Origin: Corynespora cassiicola
Taxonomy: Eukaryota > Ascomycota > Dothideomycetes > Pleosporales > Corynesporascaceae
Length of the DNA: 64,000 bases
NCBI GenBank assembly: GCA_022059125.1
Contig: JAEUWY010000012.1
Span: forward strand, 620,001 to 684,000
Direction of reading: 5' to 3'
In this document: in pieces, positions 1 to 11,165 of the stretch
How positions within the stretch are numbered: position 1 is the stretch's first letter
Layout of the letters: the number at the start of each line of letters is the position of its first letter
The notes under the pieces: generated by a model
What the model saw: only the letters and a program-made list of their open reading frames with translations
Databases searched by the model: none
What the model was told of the DNA's origin: nothing
Made by a program: the position numbers and the translations under genes

Positions 1-1
1 A

Positions 2-1785
2 AAGGATGAATCATTGAATGGCCTGGGCCAGGAACTCACTCCTCTCATTCAGCCGGCTCCAAATAGACCGACTTCAGCAATGGATATTTTGGTGGCGAAA
101 TTGAAGGAGGTAGACACTAGTTGGCAGCCACTATGGTCTGAAGATCGGCCCAAATCCGCTGATTCCATGTCTTATTCTCCATATGGTAAATCTCATGAAG
201 TTTCGGACCAAATATCAACAACACTGAAGTTCTCAGAAGCGAATAAGAAGCTAGAGTCTCATTCAAACGACGGAACCTCTGACGCTCATCTTTTGGGATA
301 CTGCGAAGAACCTAGGCCTGATAATTGGGAAGCCATTCGATCTCGTCTACCGGAATCGTGGATGTGGGATGTAGAATATTCAGATTCTTGTTGGACATAC
401 GTATCAACCGAACCTGATGAGCCCATACAGCTACCACTCACGATTGCTGGACAGCCTCTTGTTCTTCCGGTTGAATATCGGTGGCCTCCAATGGCTGGGG
501 TAGTCCCACCCCCTGATCCACGGCCTTCAATGCCTATCGACTGCAAAACAGAACTATCATTGGAAATTATACGTGACATACTGATCACATTCAAGGGCAG
601 TATTGGATTTTATATGCTCATAAATGGTCTTCTACAGATCATTATTCCCATCGATTTCGATACTGTATGGGCTTCTTCACATCTTCCACACAAGTACGGT
701 GGATTGAAAATCTGCTATATTCCCCAGGATAGAGAACCGACGATGTTTACCAATAGGGCCAAAGCATCTAGCTCGACTGCTCAAGACATAACTCGGAGCT
801 CACCTCCTTCCGAAAGATTGAAGTTGACTAAGGAGGGAAACAAACCAATAGCTAAGCCTCTCCGTTTGAATGACTTTATCGAAGCACGACCCAAATCCTC
901 TTTTAAGAAAGAAAGATTTTCGGGTAGGATAGGTCTGAGGGTGGTGAAAAATAGCGAATCCTATCTTTTGATGTCAACACATGTCATCACTGAAGCTATC
1001 CTGTCGAAGTCATTGGTCTCTTCAGTTTTAAGAAGGGGTCATCGTTTTGAAAAGTTGGACGAAGACTGGAACAAACATGTCGCGATTTGGGCCGGAAATG
1101 AGAAGGTAAGTAAAGGCAATTATCTCGCAAGGTATAGAAGTGTATCAAAACGTCCTAGATTGGCGAGATCGCAAAAACCTTCGACCAAAAAGCAGGATAT
1201 TATCCTGATGGGTTCTATCACGATGTCACGCTCGTTAAGCCAGCTGATGAAGCTTCTACGTCTTCCATCCTATCACCTATCCCCAACCTTGGATGGATTA
1301 ATAAAAGTGTGCATGGTACCTTTCGCCATCGAAGTCAGCATATTAGGCTCCTAGGCGACGTGTCCGGACTACATTCGGATAGAAGAGCCAAAACATTGAA
1401 AACAAACACCTACTCTGAGGCTCTCATCGTCGGCCAAGGAGTCCTTCGTAATCAGGCAAACTTCGATGAATCCAGTATAGAGACAGAATTTGGTTATTCT
1501 AAATGGTCTGAACTCATATCTACTTCCATTCTCTATCGAGTGGCGCCTGATTTCGATCCTCCCAATGGTTACAGTGGCATTGCGCTCTGCGCAGACGGGG
1601 AAAGGCAGGACGGAACTGAGGGCCCTGGAGTACTCGGATTTCAAAGCTTTGTTCAGAGAAGTGGAGCTGTTCAGAACTTCAACATGGAAGGAGATGCGTT
1701 GGCGGCAAGATTGAAACATGGTAGAGTGGCATTTTATGGTGCATACCCGGTGCCAGAAGAACTAAAGGAGTACGCCATTGCATGA
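2..1785 (+). CDS. Chymotrypsin-fold (PA clan) serine protease-like protein, 5' end off window
   Basis: The frame is open to the left window edge, so the true start is probably upstream; the first in-frame ATG is near position 80. An intron at 1106-1158 (53 bp, GTAAGT...TAG, phase 0) joins exon 2-1105 to exon 1159-1785. The joined reading holds what looks like a full catalytic triad in the right order: His in STHVITEA (codon at 980), Asp in HDVTLVKP (codon at 1222) and Ser in GYSGIALC (codon at 1573). The last matches the GDSGGPL-type signature with Asp replaced by Tyr. The roughly 320 residues before the His are polar and of unknown function, and no signal peptide is visible in the part seen. 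I infer an intracellular trypsin-like domain protein of the kind common in filamentous fungi. The substrate is unknown, and the fold call rests on motifs only. Confidence 0.7.
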
Positions 1786-2383
1786 GTGCAAAGTCTTTCA
1801 TGATAGGTTCATATACCTGACATTCCAACCTTCAAAGCGTAATTTTCCTACTAAGGAGCGATTACCTGAATTACAAGCAAATGGGGCGTCGGAGAGAGAT
1901 CAGAAACAACAGTTGCAAGATTTGCGGCAATGATGAAAGTCAGTATAGGCTACGCTACAGACAATTGGAAGCTGAAAAAACTCTACAAGCTTATCATTGA
2001 ATATCGGCGAGTTACGAGTCGCCATGTAAGCATGGCGTAGCCTCTCTTCACCCACCCTGCCAAAGTTGGCAAAAGAATGACGTCAACCCCACCCACCACC
2101 TCCATGCTCAAAACTACCCGCATCCCGCGATCGCGGATCGCAAATCTTATACCCACATACCCGGTTCGCGTTTTGAGATCTTCGTTATCTTCGATCGATC
2201 ATACTGCCATTACAATCTGGTCCCATATATTAATCTTTTCATCTTAAACTTTGTTATCCTGGCAAGACTGATCGCAGCACGACACATTACTCTCCGCGTC
2301 GCCCCACGCTGCGACACCCCCCCATCCCCCAAAGAACCCAGCTTAAGGATCGGTATTATTGACGAGACTATCCAACGACGAAA
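1786..2383. other. Intergenic, no gene seen
   Basis: This is the 3' flank of the protease-like gene and the presumed promoter of the small membrane protein. The last 200 bases are pyrimidine-rich, as is usual before fungal starts. No RNA gene or repeat was recognised. Confidence 0.5.
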
Positions 2384-3016
2384 ATGGGCATCCCATATTC
2401 ACGCGAAATCAACGCTGCGTTTGAGCAAGTCACGCCGCTCGTTGCCGCCGGCTTCAAGGTCTTGCGCACAACGAAGAACATTTCGATCTTGCTTGCAGTG
2501 ATTCAAGTCTTGACTGTATTCTTCTTATTCTTGATCCTGCTAGCATTGCTGCTATTGCTATATAGTGTGAACCCTGATTTGGAAGTACGTTGTTCCCAGC
2601 CTCAAGTCATCACATCTTCATTTCACTTGCACACGATGATATACCAGCGTCTCTTCTCTCATGTGCATTTTCATTTGGAACTAAACAGTGAGAACTATAC
2701 TAAAACATCACAGCAAGAAAGAAAACAGATAGTAACCCCTTTCCTCCGCTGGCTTGCCAAAGTCAGCTTCTGGGACTTGATCAAGAGCATCGTCAGCGCA
2801 ACATTCGCCATTGTAATCACCCTCGGTATCTGTTGGTATCTTTTCCTGATCGAGAGGGAGATGGAAGATCTAGAGCACGTAGGAAATGAGGACGCCGACA
2901 AGGCACTAGAGGACATAGACGGCAAGGGAAAGAAGAAAAAGGATGACAAGAACAAGAAGAAAGACACCGGCAAAAACGGCAAGGACGAAGAGAAAGACGA
3001 CACAAAGAAGAAGTAA
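2384..3016 (+). CDS. Small two-TM protein with lysine/aspartate-rich tail, unknown function
   Basis: The start is the ATG in CGAAAATGGGC. Exon 1 is 2384-2584 and exon 2 most likely 2714-3016, with a 129 bp intron (GTACGT...CACAG). The intron length is a multiple of three, so the unspliced reading is also open; acceptor 2728 would fit frame too. The spliced protein is about 167 residues. It has one long hydrophobic segment at about residues 33-62, a second after the splice junction around WDLIKSIVSATFAIVITLGI, then a tail of about 50 residues that is almost all Lys, Asp, Glu and Gly. The layout suggests a small membrane protein with both hydrophobic segments near the N-terminal half and a charged cytosolic tail. 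It resembles conserved hypothetical proteins of Pezizomycotina. I know of no assigned function. Confidence 0.7.
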   Translation: MGIPYSREINAAFEQVTPLVAAGFKVLRTTKNISILLAVIQVLTVFFLFLILLALLLLLYSVNPDLEVRCSQPQVITSSFHLHTMIYQRLFSHVHFHLELNSENYTKTSQQERKQIVTPFLRWLAKVSFWDLIKSIVSATFAIVITLGICWYLFLIEREMEDLEHVGNEDADKALEDIDGKGKKKKDDKNKKKDTGKNGKDEEKDDTKKK

Positions 3017-5324
3017 TCACCGTATCGCAGGTGGATATAGAATCAATGGTGCGATTCATAGAATCTTGGTGCCTTTCACTTTTCCCTCCCTCCCCCAAAC
3101 AAGCACCGTCCAAGAGAAACAGCGCGCCTCACCCTCCACCCCCCGTCACAAAAGTACGTAAAACCCAAGCAACAATCAACTCCTCACCTTTGTCATCGCC
3201 CCCAGCCCAGAAACGAGAAAGGAAAAAAAGGAATACTGCTCGTAGAATCCTTCCCACCCGACCTTTTGCCGCCCGAAACCATTCCAACACCAAACTCCAG
3301 GCACCGCTCTCCCAATCACCACCACCACCGCACACCAGCCTTACTCCAAACCGCCTCAAAACATTAGGCCCGCACCAAATAGAAAGCCTCGCCCCACAAC
3401 CGCCACCCCGAGGCACCGCACGGCCACGGCATCTGGATCAAACGGCTGAGCAATTGTTCCTCAGGTTTCGGTACGCACGGGGCCAAAGGCTATCGTGGTG
3501 TGCAGCCTTCCATGCCTAAGGTGATGCGCAAAACGAAGCACGGTTAAGACGGCTTTACTATAGCCGGGATCTTCAGCGTTGGAGCTCGAGCTTCCACCCC
3601 CTTGCATCGTTTGGTGCGCTGCAGCGTCGCGGGGAAACTTTCCGGAGTGGGAGGTGCGAGGCAGGGTCACGTGGTGGTGAGGGAGGGAGTCCGTTCTGGA
3701 TGGAAGGTTGGGGGCATCATCGTGGCACTGCGGTTTCGAGGGGTGTGAGTCTTCGGGTGCGAACGGAGCGTGGATTTCTCGTTGTAGCTGGTCACTCGTA
3801 GCATGTATTTTTGCAGCGCTGTAGAGGTTTAAAAATATCCTGTAATTGTCAGAATAGGACCAGGTGTGCGCCCACCGACGGGACCAACCGTCATGTCATC
3901 CCATCGCAAATCCCAAAATCCCAATATCGCCTCTCACCCATGCCCATAACTCCCTCTCCCCAGCCTCGCACCCTCGGGACGAGCGAAAAAAAAACACATC
4001 ATGAGGCGCGAAAACCCATGCGCAACATCTGATGGAGCAAGCCCCCCCCCCCCGAAAACGCCAAAACCACCGGGATCATCTCTGTTTCTCAAAACACGAA
4101 ACCGCAAAGCCTCGGCCTCTGCTCGACCAACCGTGAGCCTGCAGCGTTGCGAACGGGGCGCCTTGCAACCAAGTTTTGGGCGTGAAGAAGCAAAAAAGGG
4201 GGACCCTTTTCCTAAACATCCGATGAAACGGCACATTGCGAAACCGTCGTGACTCGCCGCCAAGACCCACACCAGCGCCCGGACAGAGATCTCCCGCGCA
4301 CTAAAATTGGAAAAACATTCCGAAAACGGCAGTAGTCCGTTGAAAATGATGATGGAAGTTTTTGGAATTACATCGTGGTCGCGTGGTGGAACTTTGGCAA
4401 AAAGAGGGTTGCAAGGTTGGATGGGAGTTGCGATCGAGCGGCAATTGTGACAGCGTTTCGACGAGAGGGAATGTTGGCGACACGCGCTGATTCGATGATG
4501 GGGGCGACAACTACGACATTGTGGAAACTGAGCTTGTTGCCCTTGTACGTCAGTAGTCTTGCTACCGATTCAAACGGCAGCACTAATCGTGGTTGGGGCC
4601 AAAAAAAGAAGAGTCTACAACGCAGCGTGAGAGGCGGTACCCGCCTCCGAAACGGCTAGCCATCCAGAAGCGCACCGGGAAAAGAGAGAAGCGGGAGTGT
4701 CCGTACTTGCCCAAGCACCTCTTGCCTCGGTCTGTTCGCACCGAAATGTGCACTGATTGGGTCCTCTGTTCTGGCATTTGCGCAGAGCCATCGGCCTGAC
4801 ACACTCCCCCCGTGCGTGTCCACACGCTGTGAAACCCGGATTTGGGAGATCGGTATGCTAAGTTTGCAGGCGCAGCGAGTAAGTAGGCAGGCCAAGCCTC
4901 TGGGGAAACGCACACAGGTAGCCAAGTATGCCTAGCATCAATGTGAGGTGTTGGAGACGGGTCCTGTTGAGGCACCAAATGCTTTGGTAACCCATCGAGT
5001 GTGTGTGGGTGCACAGCGATGAGGGCGCGGGCAAGTATCCGATGTGGTGGGTGGCGGTCTGAACCTTCCTACCTGACAAGCTTGGGAGAAAGGATCTCCA
5101 GTGCTTGTTGCAAACCTTTTTTCGTATAAAGAGGGTGGTGGGTAGCTGGCTTGTTATTCATCATCAACGCATTCAAACCTTCTCTTCTAATCATCTGTTC
5201 ATATCCCAGCTCCTTTTTATTAACTCTTTTCTGTTCATACTAGCCTGGAGCTGCCTTCCAATCTTTTTGTATATTCTTCAATCTTGTAATCTTTTCGAGT
5301 CCGCGACTCCAAAACAACTTCACA
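3017..5324. other. Intergenic 2.3 kb, no gene supported
   Basis: There are short open frames of proline/arginine-rich composition on both strands. None has a signal, domain or intron structure that convinces me. A TATA box for the next gene lies at the right end. Confidence 0.4.
5125..5130 (+). promoter_or_regulatory. TATA box upstream of the Egh16-like gene
   Basis: TATAAA in the context CGTATAAAGAGG lies 195 bp before the ATG at 5325. A CT-rich leader of about 120 bp follows, a common layout for highly expressed fungal genes. The transcription start is inferred. Confidence 0.5.
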
Positions 5325-6410
5325 ATGCACTTCACCAAGGAACTCGCTCTTGCGGCTGCGCTCGCTTCCTATGTCTCTGCTCACGGCATGCTCATCGAGG
5401 TCAAGGGCGCCAATGGTGTGACCATGCCTGGTCTCACTGTCGCTGACGGCACTCCTCGTGACTGCTCTTCCAAGTAAGCTGGCGTTTGGGCTCTAAAATC
5501 TTATCCTTGCTGACTTTGGATTTAGCGGCTGTGGTTCCCAGGCGGACACTGCCATCATTCGTGACTCCGAGATTGAGTCCGGCGAGTGTGGTCCTTTGGG
5601 ACGCACTCAGGGTAACGGTCCCGTTGACGCCAACGTCATGATTGCTGCCTTCATGGGCACTGGAGCCAGCGCTGCTGCTCCCCCTACCAACAACGGTGCC
5701 TCTGGCAGTGTTGGTGTTGAGGACAACCTCCCAGATAGCGCCACCCAGGGTGGCCAGGGCGCAACCAAGCGCCAGCTTGAAAAGATCAAGCGTCAGCTTC
5801 TTGGTGGCCTTCTCGGTGGCGGTGGTGCTGGCGGTGCGGGTGGTGCGGGTGGTGCCACTGGTATCGCAGGTCTCCTCGGCGGTGGCGGCACCAAGGCTGA
5901 GGGCGCTCCTGAGGCTCGTGTCGCTGCTGCTGCTGGCCAGGGTGCCTCCTCTGGCCTGCCCACCACCAATGACGATGGCTCCATCGACATGACCTTCCGT
6001 CAGGTAAGCATCGACTCGACAACCAAACACCTGAGGCAACTTCTAACAAGACACAGATCAACCAGGACGGTGCTGGTCCTCTCGAGGCCTCTGTTGATGG
6101 TACCTCTGGTGGAACTGATGCTGCCGCCTTCCAGCCAGCTCAGATGACCAAGGACGTGCCCGGTCTTGGTGTTCAGGGTATCTCCCTTGCCACCAGCACC
6201 GAGTTCGATATGCAGATGATGATGCCTGCCGGCATGACCTGCGAAGGCCAGGCTGGTGGTGCCAACAACGTTTGCATTGCCCGTGTCCGCAACAGCGCTG
6301 CTGCTGGTCCCTTTGGTGGCTCCGGTGCCTTCACCCAGAGCACCACTGCCCGCAAGAGGGCCATCGCCTACAGGCTCAAGAAGCGCATGGAGATTGGCCG
6401 CAAGTTGTAA
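5325..6410 (+). CDS. Secreted Egh16/GAS1-like protein (infection-associated family)
   Basis: Three exons: 5325-5473, 5526-6003 and 6057-6410, with introns of 52 and 53 bp, give 326 residues. Residues 1-19 form a signal peptide ending ...YVSA. The predicted mature protein starts with His20 in HGMLIEVKG. The core (HGMLIEV, GCG, ECG, GRTQGNGPVDA, and at the C-terminus CEGQAGGANNVCIARVRN) matches the Egh16-like/GEgh16 family, which includes the appressorial GAS1/GAS2 (MAS) proteins of Magnaporthe and Egh16H of Blumeria. Between these lies a low-complexity insert at about residues 95-190, with KR-containing stretches around 131-139 and Gly/Ala runs from 143. The product is predicted to be extracellular. 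The family is linked to host penetration, and its biochemical activity is not settled. The C-terminus is Lys/Arg rich (ARKRAIAYRLKKRME). Confidence 0.88.
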
Positions 6411-9400
6411 GAGGCTCGCTCAGCTCCTGTGTCGGAATGTGGGGATCGAGGTCTAGATAGTCGTTAGAGTTTGGTCGCACTAGCAGGGATAGCGCGAACC
6501 GTTCGCATACTTGGCAAGCCAAGTGGGTCTATTAATGATAACCCAGTTTGTTACTTGTACTTGGTGCTTTGTACCTGCTTGCTTTTGCTTTTGTGATCCT
6601 CCATTTCTACGATGCAAGTTGACCATCTTTCTGATCTCAAACGATTCTTCTTTTCTGTAAAACCTTGCTATCTATTAGTTGATATTCTATCAAATTTGCT
6701 TGGAAATAAATCCAAGCGTGTATTTAAAATGTAGAACCTGGATTCTATTTTTCAAGGAGAAAGACGTGATGTAACTTACCTTTTGATCTACCATCTTTGG
6801 TGAATAAGGCCATCATAGACAGCCGTATCATTCCTAGGGATTGGAACAAAACCTAGTTGCGTTGTCATCCTTTACATGCAATTCACCATCTCGTTATGTC
6901 CAGATACACGGCTATTGTACGTGTACCTTCTCTGGATCTGCTCATGTGAATTGCCCAGGTTTATATGCATTGAATCACGCTTTGATGGCCAACCTGACAA
7001 CTTGCCGGGTTTGTAATTTGATACACGACTTCGTTCTCGTTTTCACTTCGTATAGGTTAGGAGCTGATAGGCTCGCATCCAATGATCTTTGTACGTGTTG
7101 TGTTACGATGGACCGAGTCATGCATCAAAGTGATGTTTCGATCTTGACAAATCCAGTCTCTAATAGTACTTCGTCTCACAAGAGTTGCAAAATGCTGGAT
7201 ACGATCTCGAGTAGGTAGAAGGGCCAGTAATTAGAGAAAAAAGATGGGATATTGATCCAAAATGGCGCCAATAGAATATATTTACAAATGACTGTGGATC
7301 AACTAGATCATCATGCCATGGCACGTACTTGTAGCTTGGTCCAATAAGTCTCTTTTTGCAGACATTTCACAACAAACTTTTACATTGGATCTCCCGGAGT
7401 CTTCTGTTCGGGTTCGCTTTGTGGGTTTTGCAAGAATCCGGACAGATTTCCTAAAGAGGGAATTGACGAGAACGAGACTCTTTTCCGGCATCCACGTGTT
7501 CCAGATCCTTAGTCACCAGTTCAGTCATCCAGTTTTCCGAAAGCTGCAAGACTGCCTTATCTCCAGCCACCTCACGCCAGGCATCATCCAAAAGGTTTCG
7601 GCGGCGTCAACACGGGTTCAGTTCGAAACAAGACAAGCTTTTTACTGCATGGAAACCCAACGGTATCTGCCCGTCCTCCCGCTAGACCTCCTCTTGCGGC
7701 ATCTCGGGCAGATGCTGTGCGGATGAGGTCCGGACCTTGTGGGTGGAGTGTCCGAATGTTTGACTGGAGGCTGGGGAAGCTCTAACCTGATGGTCTGAAG
7801 GCTCCGGGACTGCCTCGCCGGGCTGCAAGGGCTGTGTCGCCGAAGTTCCAAGGTGGTGTCAGGCTGTCTGACTGCTGATCTTGTTGCCCGAGTCAAACTT
7901 TATTCACTCTCTTCTTGGTGTTTTGGTTACCGATTTGACTGAGAGCCCGGTTTTGAGGGCGTTTCTGTGCGAGAAGAAGATTTATTTGTTTTGGTAGGTG
8001 TCCTAGAATGGAGAAGTGAGAGCGAATGCGCCGCGGTCCCGGTATGGCATCGAGCTACAGCAGTGGGATACTAGCGACCGCAAGATGAGCGTGGCAACCG
8101 GTCCATAGTTCGAGACAAGACTGCCCATGGTATTGGAGTGGAACGGCCCCAACAGATTAGGCTTCACCGGACACCATGGACGACTAGGTTCCAAAGGCGC
8201 AAAAGCGCCGATACCGGTTGAGTATCTACACCGGAATGCGACTAGACTGCGGTGGCACCTCTTACGTGCAAAGGCGCCATGTAAGCCCAAACAACCGGTA
8301 GATATCGAGCTGCAGCCTATCGGATATGGCTAGGCTGTACATGGTTGACCGGTCTTACAAGGCTGAACAGATGGTTCCACTGCGTGATATGAGGACGAAA
8401 ACAGGCTCAATATTGAACCGCAATTAGTATATGTTGGAGTGTATCAGTAATAGAGGCTGAATACTAGTGGCGGGGTGATTTACTTACTCGGCTCATCATA
8501 GTTACAGGTACACTGAAGCACACGTATCAAACTTGAATCGTCTAAAGAACCAATGGCGACAAATCAACGAGATGAAACTAGTTCGCGGCAAGAATATCCA
8601 CCAGTCGGTATTTTTCTGAGAGAATGATTTGAGCTGGACCAGGAAATGAGTGAGTGTCTGATGAGTAGCACTGCGTCGAGAATAGCTGACGCACAACACA
8701 GAGGGCGCCATCTCAGGCTATTGATCCGAAAGTCACGACGCTGGCATGCGCCGGCTATGCAAGCAGAGTGGTGGGCGGATCGCACTGGACAAAGGTACCA
8801 CGGGGATGTTATCGCAAAGGTGCTGCGGATCGAGCAGAAAGTGAAATCTAGCCTGATCAGTCCGGCGCGACACAACGTCAAAGTGACCCTAGATCGAGGA
8901 CGAGATGGCCTTGGGAGGCGTTTGACGTCAGTCTACAGGTGCGGCGACTTGGAAGCGGCAAAAGGTCGGGGGTGCCAAAGGACCCAGCAGAGCAATACTT
9001 TGGTTGTGTTAAGCGCTGGCAATTGTTTCCGTTGACATTGGTAGGCAGACCGAGGGAGAATAGCCCACAAGGGCACACATCCGACAACAAACGAATGGCA
9101 AGGCTCGGTGGATATTGGGCCGTGAGCGCAAGGCTGTATCACGATGCCCCCATGATGTTCTAAGCGGCATTGCTTTTACAATTCCGGAAACACGCGCGAC
9201 AGCACGGCGGCTAGAACATCAGATTAGCGATTTCCATCTCATGCGAGATGGGCAGATAGTTCTTCTAACAGCTACGCTGCCTCAGAGGTAGCCTTTGGAG
9301 GCTAAAGCCGGGAACTGAGACGGCACTGCCTGAGTCGTGTCTTAGATCGTTTCGGCAGAAAGTTCGTGCCATACCGGGAGCCTGTCAAACATCAGGTTGA

Positions 9401-9974
9401 CAATTCTCGAGCCAGAGCACCGGAGCGCATAAGAAATATCTCCAGATGGGGAAACGAAAGGCTTCGTTCAAGGCAGCGACAAAACCGCGGGCGTCATGAC
9501 GGGATCACGGCAGCGAGTTGAGCGGTGCGCCTAGGAGTGCACCCCGTCTGAAGAGGCACCGGCTGCGCCTCACGATGGATACCAGGTGGTGAAGGGGGGA
9601 TTCTGCGCGATCGAAGCATCGAAGGCCGCGGCCGAGGGATGATAGGACGAGAGGTGCTGGTTTGTGCTGCTGTGCTGGTGGCCGGCGGGCGGGGAGGGAG
9701 GCACGGGAGGAGGACGTGTAGGCGCAGTCGGGCAGGTGTGGCTGAGCAGGCGCGGCTGGGCCAATCAGACGCGCGCACCCCTGTGGCTTGCCCACTCTGG
9801 AGCCAGAGGGCGCGGGGAGCGGTGAAAGTTGCACACCTTCATACTCAGGCGGACTCGAGCCTTGTATCCCACCATGGCGCCGCTCGCCATATACATAGCC
9901 GGCGGCAGACGGGCGACGGCCGGCCTGTTGTCGTCACGCCTCTCCGCATGCTCTCGCATCTTCGGCCCACAACC
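6411..9974. other. Intergenic 3.6 kb, no gene supported
   Basis: The region starts with the AT-rich 3' flank of the Egh16-like gene. Open frames here are short, lack domains and do not join through introns. An ACCGG-rich patch lies at about 8095-8355. I see no transposon ends. Confidence 0.4.
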
Positions 9975-11028
9975 ATGGCCGTCCAGCAGCAGCAGCAGCA
10001 GAAGCCGCCGAAGCAGCGCACCCAGCCCAGCATCTACCTGACCTTCAAGGTGCTCCAATTCGTCCACTCCCTCCGACGACGCCTCAAGCCGCGTGGACCT
10101 GCGACGGCCAGCTCGTCAGTCCTTGGCTCGGCGACTTGCCTCGGCCTCGAATCAAAGGCCCTCAGGAGCATCGCAAAGGGCTTGTCGCAGGCTGGCGTGC
10201 AGCAGCGGAAGCACTTCCACCATGCTTCGACCCGCGTTTCTAAGGGTCGCAGGTCCCAGAATAGGCACGTCCTCAGGCCCGCATTGAAACCGCAGTCCTC
10301 GGAGCAGAGTACTGCCGCGAAACCAAACGCATCTGGCGACAAAGTGCAACAGTACGTCCAACTTCTTCCCATTCTGTTTGGTTTCACTCCGCTAAGCTTT
10401 GGGTATAGCATGCTAAGCTCTCTGGATGAGAAGTTGAGCTGCTCGGGAGGGGGCCTGTCCGCCGTGGCTGCCAACGACAGCCTCTTCCTCAAACAAAACA
10501 ACACGCCCAGCTTCGAGGCATGTTCCCTGAACGAGACGGTGCACTTCCTGATCCTGGTGCACGAGGCCATCAACGTGCTTTATGCCTGCAGATCACAGTA
10601 CGATGATGAATGGCTTGTTGCCCAAGGGCTCCAGATCGGGCTCAACATTGACGACGCGTTCATCGCAAACTATGAGCACCTGCTCATCCGGCTGCGCGCG
10701 GAGCTGATCGACGTGCTCGCACGCAAGGTCCTTGAGGCTTTGCTGCTCGGGGGCCACGACAAGACGCAGCGGCGCCTTCTCAACTGGTTCACAGAGTTCT
10801 CTGACAAGCCCCGGCCCCTCAGCACGTTCCCTTGGACCATCAAGCCGTCGCTGGCAGTCTTGTGGGGTGTGTGTTGGATGTTTTACAACTCTGCGGCGGG
10901 CAGCGAAGGCAATCATCGCGTGCCGCAGGCCAGGTTCCTCGGAGAGCTTCCTCAGTGGAGCGCGCCGGGTTCGTCTGAATGTTCGTGTTCGCTCTCCCAT
11001 CCCCAAAAGAGATGGTTTCATGTGCTGA
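9975..11028 (+). CDS. Helical protein of unknown function, 3' structure unresolved
   Basis: The start is the ATG in ACCATGGCC, a good context; another in-frame ATG lies at 9948. The N-terminus is Gln-rich, then basic (VLQFVHSLRRRLKPRG). An intron at 10352-10408 (57 bp, GTACGT...TATAG with CTAAG before it) joins ...DKVQ to HMLSSLDEKL. The following 150 residues (EINVLY-, DDAFIANYEHLLIRLRAEL-, KVLEALL-, HDKTQRRLLNWFTEFSDKPRPL) look helical and genuinely coding. Beyond about 10862 I cannot decide between continuing in the same frame into the zinc-finger gene and a short splice into the next frame, which runs well to a stop at 11028. The second option needs a 37 bp intron, unusually short. The stated end follows that option. 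I do not recognise the family. Confidence 0.4.
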
Positions 11029-11165
11029 CCCTCCCAAAAGACCTGCTCGAAGGCCTGGAGCTAACTGGCACGCAACCGCAACCTGCAGCGCAACAGCCCT
11101 TTGGCGGGGACGGATATGTGGGGCGCCACCATGGTGTAGACCTCAGGTTACGAAACACGGCTTCC

